From assembly GCA_031285565.1 (NCBI GenBank), contig JAITVY010000020.1:124001-188000 (forward strand): DNA of 64,000 nt, read 5' to 3'. Position 1 is the stretch's first letter; the number at the start of each line of letters is the position of its first letter. Source of the DNA: Tannerella sp. (GTDB taxonomy: Bacteria; Bacteroidota; Bacteroidia; Bacteroidales; Tannerellaceae). The notes below the pieces were generated by a model. That model worked only from the letters and a program-made list of their open reading frames with translations, was not told the origin of the DNA and ran no database searches. Shown in pieces: positions 8,227 to 16,890 of this stretch. The translations under genes were made by a program, and so were the position numbers.

Positions 8227-10575
8227 TTAAAAAGGATACCCTACAGCAAAGTGCCAGGCAAAATTGTCATGTAAATTGGGACGGGTAATAGCCCATTTTT
8301 TACTTCCTTTTTCTTGTGGATTATAAGCTTTAAGACCTGTATCAAAACGAATTAAGAAATAATCAAAATCAAGTCGTAACCCTAAACCATACGACATTGC
8401 TATTTCCTTATAGAAACGGGTAAGATCAAAATTGCCTTTGGGTTGATGTTCATATGCTCTAACAGTCCAAATATTTCCGGCGTCAACGAATGCAGCAGTT
8501 TCAAACTTCCAGAATAATTTAGATCGGTATTCTATATTCATATCAAAACGAATATCTCCGACTTGATTTACAAACGTTGTATTTTCATCAATCGGCATAC
8601 TGCCAGGCCCTAATGAACGTATACTCCATCCTCTGTTACTATTAGCTCCTCCAGAAAAATATGTTCGTTCAAAAGGCATTTCTTTTCTGTTACCATAGGG
8701 ATAACCTATTCCACCACCTATATGAAAGGCGAATGAATTTCGTTCATCAATAATAATGCTACGGGCAAAATCAACATCACCTTTTATATATTGGGAATAA
8801 TTTATTCCGAATAATTTATATCTGCCGTTTTCATCTTTATCAGCACCAAATAAACGAGATAATCCATATAATACATTTCCTGCCAATTCAATACCCAGAC
8901 GAAGAGAGTATGTATTTCTTTCCCGTTTTAACGGATCATAATTATTAAAGGAATATACATACCCCGTACTAACTATAAATTGATTCGAATAGTTATATAA
9001 AGCTATATTAGCTGGAAGAGAATCTTTAAATTCCTGATTAATACGAGGTAAATAAACATAATTAACATCCAATAATTTAAATGTATGTCTGGCTAATGAA
9101 TTCACCCGTTCCTGCCATATATAACTCCATCCACCGGCAAGAATAGCACGCTGATATTCCGGTCGTCTTTGCTGGTTGTAGCTTAGTTTTAATTCTGTAG
9201 TGGCTCTTATATTTCGCCGGAATTGTTCTGATGCGAATGGGAAAACGAATGTCGGAAAAAGAATGGAAGCTTCGCCTGCAAATTCCCAATAATTGCCAAG
9301 CCCGGACTCTTTATTGGCCGACAAAGATTCATAAGCACCTTTTATTTTTGATGAAAAAACCTCCGAACCTTTAAATAGATTTCTATGTTGATAATTCAAA
9401 CTGGTTGCAAAGCCTAAATCTCCATCAGAATTAGTACCTTCAATATCGATTCCGAAATTTTGTGTTTTTGCTGGAGCTGTAAGTATTGTACAATCCAATT
9501 TCAGCGTATCATTTTCTTCAAACTCATGATATTTTATATTTACATGACGTAGCGCTCTCAATGCAGAAAAAGCTGAATATGTCTGTTGAACATTCCATTC
9601 GTCATATAATTCTCCACTATTAAAATAGGATCGTCTTTTTAAAACATTAGGACGAATGCTTTGTTTCTTCTTTCCATAATAGATCCAAACATCATCAATT
9701 AATACAGAATCTACTGGGGTAAACTTATCATTTATGTTTAACGGATCATAATCTGTAACAATACTTACCCGATTAATATAATAAGGACGATGTAGAGACT
9801 CTTCTATAATCCCCTCAGATCTGGCAACCTGGACTGGTTTTATAAACATTTCCAAATCTACATAATTTCGCTTAGTGCTATCGGCAAGAAAATTAATATA
9901 ATCACGATTAAAAGCATAATATCCATGATGGCGTAACAAACTCGTAATGCGTTGACGTTCTTTATCCAGAATATCCCGGTCAAATAAATTTTCTTTTTTC
10001 ACTAAAGAAGTATATTCTTCATTTACAGAACGAAAAAGAGCTTTATACCAAGATATAGTTGGTGGTTTTAGATGTATGATACTATCTATTTTCGGGTCAT
10101 CGACAGATGTTTTGTAATTATTTATTCTATATGGTTCATTTGGAATGATATGATAGGTTACAGTAGCCTTTTTTCTTTTGGATGTATCAATAGCAGAAGT
10201 TACCTGCGAATGTAAATATCCTTTATTGATCATGTACTGTTCAACTTGCGACCGAGACTGATCAATGAGCATTGTATCCATGATTTCCGGTGATTCTCCT
10301 ATCCGGCGGAGCTGCTTATTCAACCAATTATTATCATTTTTTCCAGACCAGTTATATACATATAAAGGCCATTTAAGAATTCCGAAGATCTTAAAGTTAG
10401 GTTCTTGACGAAGATATGGTTTTATATCACCGGTTTTAATCTTATCGTCTTCCACTGTGATTTTTACCTTATCCAATAGGTATTCATTTTCTTTTACAAA
10501 CTTAGTCGTACTACATGACATAAAGTATGTAATAAAACCAGAGAAAAATAAAAAACGGATAAACCTTTTCACCAC
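8227..10575 (-). CDS. tamL: Translocation and assembly module lipoprotein TamL (Omp85/BamA-like)
   Basis: A 782-residue outer-membrane Omp85 protein with an N-terminal lipid anchor, matching TamL, the Bacteroidetes counterpart of TamA. The signal peptide is followed by a lipobox ending FMSC (Cys21). POTRA-like domains cover roughly residues 30-370, and a C-terminal 16-strand Omp85 barrel covers about 400-782. The barrel has the conserved 'FERTYFSGGANSNRGW' element, where the Omp85 (V/I)RG(F/Y) loop-6 motif appears as NRGW. The final residue is aromatic (AVGYPF), as usual for barrel insertion. TamL is expected to work with inner-membrane TamB, which is not in this window. It is transcribed divergently from the neighbouring SpoU methyltransferase. 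Confidence 0.88.
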   Translation of the reverse strand: MVKRFIRFLFFSGFITYFMSCSTTKFVKENEYLLDKVKITVEDDKIKTGDIKPYLRQEPNFKIFGILKWPLYVYNWSGKNDNNWLNKQLRRIGESPEIMDTMLIDQSRSQVEQYMINKGYLHSQVTSAIDTSKRKKATVTYHIIPNEPYRINNYKTSVDDPKIDSIIHLKPPTISWYKALFRSVNEEYTSLVKKENLFDRDILDKERQRITSLLRHHGYYAFNRDYINFLADSTKRNYVDLEMFIKPVQVARSEGIIEESLHRPYYINRVSIVTDYDPLNINDKFTPVDSVLIDDVWIYYGKKKQSIRPNVLKRRSYFNSGELYDEWNVQQTYSAFSALRALRHVNIKYHEFEENDTLKLDCTILTAPAKTQNFGIDIEGTNSDGDLGFATSLNYQHRNLFKGSEVFSSKIKGAYESLSANKESGLGNYWEFAGEASILFPTFVFPFASEQFRRNIRATTELKLSYNQQRRPEYQRAILAGGWSYIWQERVNSLARHTFKLLDVNYVYLPRINQEFKDSLPANIALYNYSNQFIVSTGYVYSFNNYDPLKRERNTYSLRLGIELAGNVLYGLSRLFGADKDENGRYKLFGINYSQYIKGDVDFARSIIIDERNSFAFHIGGGIGYPYGNRKEMPFERTYFSGGANSNRGWSIRSLGPGSMPIDENTTFVNQVGDIRFDMNIEYRSKLFWKFETAAFVDAGNIWTVRAYEHQPKGNFDLTRFYKEIAMSYGLGLRLDFDYFLIRFDTGLKAYNPQEKGSKKWAITRPNLHDNFAWHFAVGYPF

Positions 10576-10593
10576 AGCTGAACTTTAAGATTA

Positions 10594-10601
10594 CAAAAAT
10601 A
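10594..10601 (-). promoter_or_regulatory. -7 element for tamL
   Basis: On minus this reads TATTTTTG, matching TAnnTTTG, 18 bases before the tamL ATG. It sits back-to-back with the plus-strand element at 10622. Confidence 0.55.
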
Positions 10602-10621
10602 CGCTAAATAAAAATTTTATG

Positions 10622-10629
10622 TACTTTTG
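10622..10629 (+). promoter_or_regulatory. -7 element for the SpoU methyltransferase gene
   Basis: TACTTTTG matches TAnnTTTG. It lies 21 bases before the ATG at 10651. A TTG codon at 10627 that could extend the reading frame lies inside this element and is therefore not a likely start. Confidence 0.55.
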
Positions 10630-10650
10630 GGACTCCCAAAAAGTGTAAAC

Positions 10651-11403
10651 ATGCTAAGTAAATCAAAAATAAAACTGATTCGTTCTCTCGAAAAGAAAAA
10701 AAACAGAGACGAACTCCAACTTTTCGTAGCCGAAGGTAACAAATTAGTTTCAGATCTGATCCAAACTTTTGAATGTGAATGGATGATTGCCAAAACATCC
10801 TGGATGGCAACACAAGGTAATATACCTGCAAAAGAAATTTTCATTGATGAAAACGATGAAATCCGTAAAATCAGTTTGCTTAAAACGCCTCAGGATGTTT
10901 TGGCTATTTTTAAGCATCCAATATGTAAATTAGAAGACGCAAATCCATCCAATCAATTAATATTAGCATTAGATGGGATTCAAGATCCGGGCAATTTAGG
11001 TACAATCATAAGATCTGCAGATTGGTTTGGGATAGAACACATAGTATGTAGTCTTGATACAGCAGATATTTTTGGTCCTAAGGCAATACAAGCGACAATG
11101 GGTGCTTTAACACATGTAAATATACATTATACAGAACTGGATAGATATCTAAAAACATATAAAACTCCTGTATATGGAACATTTCTGGATGGAGAGAATA
11201 TCTATGAAAAACCTCTTTCTAATTATGGTATAATTGTAATGGGAAATGAAGGTAACGGAATTCGTCCGGCAGTAGAAACATTGATAGAAGAACGTCTTTA
11301 TATACCTAATTATCCTGCAAACAGAGAAACATCCGAATCTTTAAATGTAGCAATTGCCACAGCCATTATATGCGCAGAATTCAGAAGAAAAGTGATTTAT
11401 TGA
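10651..11403 (+). CDS. TrmH/SpoU-family RNA 2'-O-methyltransferase
   Basis: A 250-residue SPOUT-class methyltransferase predicted to methylate a ribose in rRNA or tRNA with SAM. It has the short N-terminal SpoU substrate-binding domain ('DELQLFVAEGNKLVSDL', about residues 17-33). The C-terminal knotted domain shows the three family motifs: motif 1 as DGIQDPGNLGTIIRSADWFG (about 109-128), motif 2 as IIVMGNEGNGI (about 198-208), and motif 3 as IPNYPANRETSESLNVAIATAI (about 222-243). The exact target nucleotide cannot be told from sequence. Its stop codon overlaps the stop end of the convergent DUF4296 gene by seven bases. Confidence 0.93.
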   Translation: MLSKSKIKLIRSLEKKKNRDELQLFVAEGNKLVSDLIQTFECEWMIAKTSWMATQGNIPAKEIFIDENDEIRKISLLKTPQDVLAIFKHPICKLEDANPSNQLILALDGIQDPGNLGTIIRSADWFGIEHIVCSLDTADIFGPKAIQATMGALTHVNIHYTELDRYLKTYKTPVYGTFLDGENIYEKPLSNYGIIVMGNEGNGIRPAVETLIEERLYIPNYPANRETSESLNVAIATAIICAEFRRKVIY

Positions 11404-12218
11404 TCAATACTATTATCTTTATAAGTAGTAGAGTCCATTTGCTCAATATATGCTGATCCGTAATTGAATTTCATCAGCTGAAAATCATCTAAATAAATTT
11501 TATGATAAGACGATTCCTTCTTTTCATTGAAACGGATATATCCATAAAGCCGTTTAATTTTCTTTGTCGGAAGTGTTTTCAGCATCAATTCATGCTTTCC
11601 ATCAGTTCTTATTACTTTATTCATAACTAAGGTCGTATCACTCTGATCAGCACAAATTTTCATATCAATCGTTTGTGGTATTGCAGATGAAAGCCCCCAG
11701 ACCTGAAAGCTTAATAAAAATATACTTCCTGAAGTATATTCTCTATTTGGTTTAAAATCCAATACTATTGTATTAGATAAATTTAGTGGAGAAAATTCAT
11801 AATACCTGCGATATATCCAGATATCAATAGAATCACTATCCGAGGTTGATACAGCTTCAGGTTTTACATCTCCCATTAGTTCAATTCTATTCTTGACATC
11901 AGTCAATGCCAGATTATAAATCCGCATATAAAGATCTAAATTCCTTCCATACCATACCAAAGAACTATCATATTCAGCTTCTGTTAAACTATATTTTTCA
12001 AAAACTGATTGATAAAGAACAGCTTTCTCCTCATTTGTTCTGTAATCCTGTGGATTCATATTGATCATAGCTTCTGCTAATTGCATATCCACCAATACAT
12101 GACGCATTTTCTTCTCTGAGATAATTCCTTTTGGAGTTCTGCTACATGCAATAAGAAGAATAACGCAGAGAGTAGAAAATCCGAACTTCAGTATTTTTTT
12201 TAGCGACTGATTCGACAT
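11397..12218 (-). CDS. DUF4296 lipoprotein
   Basis: A 273-residue predicted lipoprotein. The signal sequence is followed by the lipobox ending LLIACS (Cys25). Residues about 35-125 match DUF4296, with the typical 'MRHVLVDMQLAEAMI' helix and the 'YYQSVFEKYSLTEAEYDSSLVWYGRN'-like segment in which a short helix precedes F-x-K-Y. DUF4296 proteins are frequent in Bacteroidetes and have no established biochemical function. The gene starts seven bases after lspA and probably shares its transcript; LspA would itself process this lipoprotein's signal peptide. Its 3' end overlaps that of the convergent RNA methyltransferase gene. Confidence 0.82.
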   Translation of the reverse strand: MSNQSLKKILKFGFSTLCVILLIACSRTPKGIISEKKMRHVLVDMQLAEAMINMNPQDYRTNEEKAVLYQSVFEKYSLTEAEYDSSLVWYGRNLDLYMRIYNLALTDVKNRIELMGDVKPEAVSTSDSDSIDIWIYRRYYEFSPLNLSNTIVLDFKPNREYTSGSIFLLSFQVWGLSSAIPQTIDMKICADQSDTTLVMNKVIRTDGKHELMLKTLPTKKIKRLYGYIRFNEKKESSYHKIYLDDFQLMKFNYGSAYIEQMDSTTYKDNSIDQ

Positions 12219-12225
12219 AGATAAC

Positions 12226-12855
12226 TTATTTCGAAAGACTTCCGGAAAGTGTATGACGATAAAATAAAAGTAATATAAAAACTCCTACACAAATTGCAGA
12301 GTCAGCAATATTAAATATCGGACGAAAGAATACAAATTCTTCTCCTCCCCAAAGTGGAAACCATTCGGGCAATACAGTCTGAACTAATGGAAAGTACAGC
12401 ATATCCACAACTTTCCCATGTAATAAAGTTGCGTATCCCCCACTTTCTGGCATAAATGTCGCAATCTGTCCATAGCTATGATCAAAAATAACACCGTAGA
12501 ATACACAATCAATAATATTACCAAGCGCTCCGGCAAATATGAGTGCCATACAGGCTACATAACCAAACGAATAATTCCGTTTTATTAAGGTGAAAATATA
12601 ATAAGCTATGACAAGAACTGCTACAATCCGAAAAACAGATAGAAGCCATTTATCTAAAATCTCCCAGCCAAAAGCCATTCCTGGATTTTCAGTGAAATAG
12701 ATTTGAAACCATGGAAAAACATCATAATGCTCATGTAAATGCATATGAGTTTTTATCCATATTTTAAATGCCTGATCAAGGAGCAATAACAACAATACAA
12801 TAGCTATTGCTCCCCAAGCCTTTTGCTTTTTGGTTAATTGATTTAAATCTCCCAC
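12226..12855 (-). CDS. lspA: Lipoprotein signal peptidase (signal peptidase II)
   Basis: Inner-membrane aspartyl protease that cleaves prolipoprotein signal peptides before the lipidated cysteine. Four membrane helices are visible: about residues 15-30, 75-95, 100-115 and 183-203. The N-terminal DQAFKIWIK motif is present. The two catalytic aspartates are expected in GALGNIIDCVF (about residues 107-117) and in the FNIADSAICVGV segment (about 178-189). At 209 residues it is longer than the E. coli enzyme (164), because of an insertion between the catalytic segments that is usual in Bacteroidetes. It lies between the dksA-like gene and the DUF4296 gene in one likely operon. Confidence 0.95.
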   Translation of the reverse strand: MGDLNQLTKKQKAWGAIAIVLLLLLLDQAFKIWIKTHMHLHEHYDVFPWFQIYFTENPGMAFGWEILDKWLLSVFRIVAVLVIAYYIFTLIKRNYSFGYVACMALIFAGALGNIIDCVFYGVIFDHSYGQIATFMPESGGYATLLHGKVVDMLYFPLVQTVLPEWFPLWGGEEFVFFRPIFNIADSAICVGVFILLLFYRHTLSGSLSK

Positions 12856-12896
12856 AAAAGATGATTTCTGTTTTATTATGAAATTGAAGTAAAACC

Positions 12897-13277
12897 TTAT
12901 TTCGCACCGCCTTGTTTAGCCTCTATACTTAACGTTGCATGAGGAACAGCACGTAAACGTTCTTTTGAAATTAATTTTCCAGTCTCACGACAAATTCCAT
13001 ATGTCTTGTTCTCGATGCGGATCAATGCTGCCTGTAGATTCTGAATAAATTTCATCTGACGTTGTGCTAAACGACCTACTTCCTCTTTTGACAATGTAGC
13101 AGCTCCTTCTTCTAAGACCTTATAAGTTGGAGATGTGTCGGATACATCATTTCCATCAGAATTAGTAAGACCAGCTCTCAATGAATCATAATCCTTTTTA
13201 GCTTTGTCTAATTTTTCCATTATGATAATGCGGAATTCTTCCAATTCTGCATCAGAATATCTTGTTTTTTCTGCCAT
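12897..13277 (-). CDS. DksA/TraR-family protein with a degenerate zinc finger
   Basis: A 126-residue protein of the DksA/TraR family, which bind the secondary channel of RNA polymerase with ppGpp in Proteobacteria. The N-terminal coiled coil covers about residues 8-90. The C-terminal finger reads YGICRETGKLISKERLRAVP and ends ATLSIEAKQ. Classical DksA has four zinc cysteines (CxxC...CxxC); only one remains here. Such cysteine-poor members exist in Bacteroidetes, so zinc binding is doubtful while the fold may persist. It is the first gene of a likely dksA-lspA-DUF4296 operon. Confidence 0.85.
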   Translation of the reverse strand: MAEKTRYSDAELEEFRIIIMEKLDKAKKDYDSLRAGLTNSDGNDVSDTSPTYKVLEEGAATLSKEEVGRLAQRQMKFIQNLQAALIRIENKTYGICRETGKLISKERLRAVPHATLSIEAKQGGAK

Positions 13278-13315
13278 AATACTTCTTTTTTAAATAATAC
13301 ACTTCTTTTTTTTCT

Positions 13316-13323
13316 CAAATATA
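13316..13323 (-). promoter_or_regulatory. -7 element for the dksA-lspA-DUF4296 operon
   Basis: On minus this reads TATATTTG, matching TAnnTTTG, 38 bases before the dksA-like start codon. It lies in the 83-base gap after ileS. Confidence 0.5.
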
Positions 13324-13360
13324 TAAATAAATTAGTTTTTATCACTACGATAATGAAAAA

Positions 13361-16300
13361 CTATATTTTTTCTATTTTTACGAAAAGTTTAAAATCCTCA
13401 AAATCAAAACATTCTCCATCACTCAAACCATCTACTATATTGATTGATGTTGCTAAAACCTGATTAGATATATATGTCTTATTTTCTTCAAGTGCAGCAT
13501 TCATTTCTTTCGAAGAACTTACAACAACCTCAATCTTGTCAGTAATTTCAAAGCCATTACTTTTTCGCAGGTTTTGAATACGGTTCACCAACTCACGGGC
13601 AAGACCCTCTTTTTTTAATTCTTCAGATATTGTTATATCCAAAGCTATTGTTAAACGTCCTTCATTCGCAACCAACCAACCTGGTATGTCTTCTGATATA
13701 ATTTCAACATCAGCTAATTCAACAACAGCATTTTCTCCTTCAATATTAAATGAAAATGTTCCGGAATTTTCAAACAATACAATATCCTGTTGTGTCATAG
13801 ACTGAATCGATGCAGCTAATTGCTTCATTATTTTTCCATAACGAGGTCCTAGCTTTTTAAAATCAGGTTTTATTTTCTTCACAAGAATATCACTGGCATT
13901 TTCAACAAAATTTATAGATTTAACATTTACTTCATTTAAAATTAAATCTTTCACTGCTTCAATATTTTCTTTTTGCTGGTTATCCAACACCGGAACCATT
14001 ATAGTCTGAAGAGGTTGCCGTACTTTTATATTTACTTTACGACGAAGTGCAAGTACCATAGAAGATATATCCTGTGCCATTTGCATCCGTTCCTCAAGTA
14101 ACGGATCAATAACATTATTCTCCGAAACCGGAAAATCTGCTAAATGTACGGATTCAAATTGTTCACGTTTGGTAACAACCATTAAATCCAGATACAATTG
14201 ATCTGCATAAAAAGGTGCAATCGGAGCCATCAGTTTACTGATTGTTTCCAAGCAGGTATATAAGGTTTGATATGCAGACAATTTATCGCTGGTCATACCT
14301 CCTCCCCAAAAACGACGACGGTTTAGCCTGACATACCAGTTACTCAGGTTATCATTCACAAAATCCGAAATTGCACGACCCGCACGGGTAGGTTCATATG
14401 TTTCATAATATTCGTTTACATTTTTCACCAATGAATTCAATAACGACAAAATCCATCGGTCAATTTCCGGACGCTCATTTAATGGAATATCCGGTTCATT
14501 GTAAGCAAATCCGTCAACATTGGCATATAAAGCAAAAAAAGAATATGTATTATATAATGTACCGAAGAATTTACGGCGAACTTCTTCAATTCCTTCAATA
14601 TCGAATTTTATATTATCCCAAGGCGAAGCATTGGTAATCATATACCAACGCATAGGATCAGAACCATGTTTCTCTATCGTTTCAAAAGGATCGATCACAT
14701 TTCCTAAACGTTTCGACATTTTATTGCCGTTTTTATCAAGTACCAGGCCGTTGGAAATAACATTCTTGAATGAAACACCGTCAAAGATCATACTGGCTAA
14801 TGCATGTAATGTAAAAAACCAGCCACGCGTCTGATCAACACCTTCAGCTATAAAATCTGCAGGAAAAACCTCACGTTTATCAAAAATATCTTTATTCTCA
14901 AAGGGGTAATGAATTTGCGCATAAGGCATTGCTCCCGAATCAAACCAAACATCAATTAAATCGGTTTCTCGTTTCATCGGTTTTCCATTATCCGATACAA
15001 GTACGATATCATCAACGTATGGACGATGGAGATCAATCTTATCATAATTCTCTGCAGTGTAAATACCGGTTTTGAATCCTTTTTCCTTATAAGGATTACT
15101 CTTCATACATCCGGCACTAACAGCTTTTTCTATTTCGTTGTATAATTCTTCTACGGAACCGATACACTTTTCTTCTTTACCATCTTCCGTTCGCCAGATA
15201 GGTAAAGGCGTACCCCAATACCGACTACGACTAAGATTCCAATCCTGCAAATTTTCAAGCCATTTACCAAAACGACCGGTTCCGGTACTTTGAGGTTTCC
15301 AGTTAATCGTATTATTCAATTTGATCATCCTCTCACGATAAGCTGTTGTTTTGATAAACCAGCTATCTAATGGATAGTACAATACAGGTTTATCTGTTCG
15401 CCAACAATGCGGATAATTGTGTGTCTGTTTTTCAATCTTAAAAGCCAAACCCTGTTGCTTTAACATCACACAAAGATCTACATCCAACGAAATATCCTTA
15501 TCTGTCAGATTAGGATCATAACTATTTTTTACATATCTCCCGGCAAACTCTTTATATAAATCTACATTTACGTAATTTTTAATATAAGTTTCATCGAGAT
15601 CTTCCAGTCTGTAAAAACGCCCTTGTAAATCAACTGCCGGACGCAAATGTCCTTCTTTATCTATTAATTGTAATGGTGGAATATTAAAATTTTTAGCAAC
15701 CCGGGCATCATCAGCTCCAAAGGTTGGCGCAATATGTACTATACCTGTACCATCTTCTGTTGTAACATAATCGCCTGAAATAACACGGAATGCACCTTCT
15801 CCGGGATTAAACCAGGGTATTAATTGCTCATATTCCATTCCGATCAAATCACTTCCTTTATATTCGGATACAATCTTATATGGAATTAGTTTATCGCCTG
15901 ATTTATAATCTTCTAATACCAACTCTGAGGCTTTCGGATTAAAGTGTGTATGCACCAAATCTTTTGCTAGTACAACTGTAACCGGCTCACCGGTATATGG
16001 ATTATATGATTGCACTGCAACATACTCAATCTTAGGACCGACACAAAGTGCTGTATTAGACGACAAAGTCCATGGTGTTGTTGTCCAGGCCAGAAAATAA
16101 GATGTCCCCCACTCTGCCATTTCAGGTTTTGGAGTCTTCATCTTAAACATGGCAACCATTGTAGTATCCTTTACATCACGATAACAACCCGGTTGGTTTA
16201 ATTCATGTGTACTTAACCCGGTTCCTGCAGCAGGAGAATATGGTTGAATCGTATATCCTTTATATAATAATCCTTTTTCATGTAGTTCTTTTAATAAATA

Positions 16301-16786
16301 CCACAGGGTTTCAATATACCGGTTATCGTATGTTATATATGGATTATCCATATCTACCCAATAACCCATCTGCTCTGTCAGTTCCTCCCATTCTTTGGTA
16401 TATTTCATTACATCCTTACGACAGGCAGCATTATAGTCGGCTACTGATATTTTTTTTCCTATGTCTTCTTTTGTAATTCCTAAAGCTTTTTCCACTCCAA
16501 GCTCTACAGGTAAACCATGGGTATCCCATCCGGCTTTCCGTTTTACCTGAAAACCTTTCATTGTCTTATAACGGCAGAAAATATCTTTGATCGAACGCGC
16601 TATTACATGATGTATACCTGGCATTCCATTAGCTGATGGAGGACCTTCATAAAATATGAATGATGGACTTCCTTCACGAATATCCAAGCTTTTTTGAAAG
16701 ATGTTTCTTTCTTTCCATCTCTTCAAAACTCTCTTATTAACGTCAGATAAATCGAATACGTTATATTCTACAAACCGATTCGCCAT
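13361..16786 (-). CDS. ileS: Isoleucyl-tRNA synthetase
   Basis: Class I aminoacyl-tRNA synthetase that charges tRNA-Ile and edits Val-tRNA. At 1141 residues it has the long form with a C-terminal anticodon-binding region. The HIGH-type signature appears in SANGMPGIHHVIARSIKDIF (about residues 50-69) as the variant HHVI, and the KMSKS loop is KMSKRLGN near residue 680. The editing domain lies between them, with the 'GTGIVHIAPTFGADD' motif. The start at 16786 (MANRFVEYNVFDL) matches the family N-terminus; an in-frame ATG five codons upstream (16801) is possible. A consensus promoter element lies just upstream. No T-box-like leader is seen, and the leader is too short for one. Confidence 0.96.
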   Translation of the reverse strand: MANRFVEYNVFDLSDVNKRVLKRWKERNIFQKSLDIREGSPSFIFYEGPPSANGMPGIHHVIARSIKDIFCRYKTMKGFQVKRKAGWDTHGLPVELGVEKALGITKEDIGKKISVADYNAACRKDVMKYTKEWEELTEQMGYWVDMDNPYITYDNRYIETLWYLLKELHEKGLLYKGYTIQPYSPAAGTGLSTHELNQPGCYRDVKDTTMVAMFKMKTPKPEMAEWGTSYFLAWTTTPWTLSSNTALCVGPKIEYVAVQSYNPYTGEPVTVVLAKDLVHTHFNPKASELVLEDYKSGDKLIPYKIVSEYKGSDLIGMEYEQLIPWFNPGEGAFRVISGDYVTTEDGTGIVHIAPTFGADDARVAKNFNIPPLQLIDKEGHLRPAVDLQGRFYRLEDLDETYIKNYVNVDLYKEFAGRYVKNSYDPNLTDKDISLDVDLCVMLKQQGLAFKIEKQTHNYPHCWRTDKPVLYYPLDSWFIKTTAYRERMIKLNNTINWKPQSTGTGRFGKWLENLQDWNLSRSRYWGTPLPIWRTEDGKEEKCIGSVEELYNEIEKAVSAGCMKSNPYKEKGFKTGIYTAENYDKIDLHRPYVDDIVLVSDNGKPMKRETDLIDVWFDSGAMPYAQIHYPFENKDIFDKREVFPADFIAEGVDQTRGWFFTLHALASMIFDGVSFKNVISNGLVLDKNGNKMSKRLGNVIDPFETIEKHGSDPMRWYMITNASPWDNIKFDIEGIEEVRRKFFGTLYNTYSFFALYANVDGFAYNEPDIPLNERPEIDRWILSLLNSLVKNVNEYYETYEPTRAGRAISDFVNDNLSNWYVRLNRRRFWGGGMTSDKLSAYQTLYTCLETISKLMAPIAPFYADQLYLDLMVVTKREQFESVHLADFPVSENNVIDPLLEERMQMAQDISSMVLALRRKVNIKVRQPLQTIMVPVLDNQQKENIEAVKDLILNEVNVKSINFVENASDILVKKIKPDFKKLGPRYGKIMKQLAASIQSMTQQDIVLFENSGTFSFNIEGENAVVELADVEIISEDIPGWLVANEGRLTIALDITISEELKKEGLARELVNRIQNLRKSNGFEITDKIEVVVSSSKEMNAALEENKTYISNQVLATSINIVDGLSDGECFDFEDFKLFVKIEKI

Positions 16787-16820
16787 AGCATCGCCTTTCA
16801 TTTACTTTCAAAAATTGCCG

Positions 16821-16828
16821 CAAAGATA
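16821..16828 (-). promoter_or_regulatory. -7 element for ileS
   Basis: On minus this reads TATCTTTG followed by C, an exact consensus match. It predicts a transcript start near 16814, leaving about 28 bases before the ATG at 16786. Confidence 0.6.
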
Positions 16829-16890
16829 AGCTTTTTTACTGAGAATCGAAATAGGATAATATCCTTAAGTTAAAGAAAGGTAGAAATAGA

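Noticed and set aside
13278..13360. Terminator between ileS and the dksA-like gene
   Set aside because: The 83-base gap is AT-rich, and I could not find a convincing GC-containing stem.
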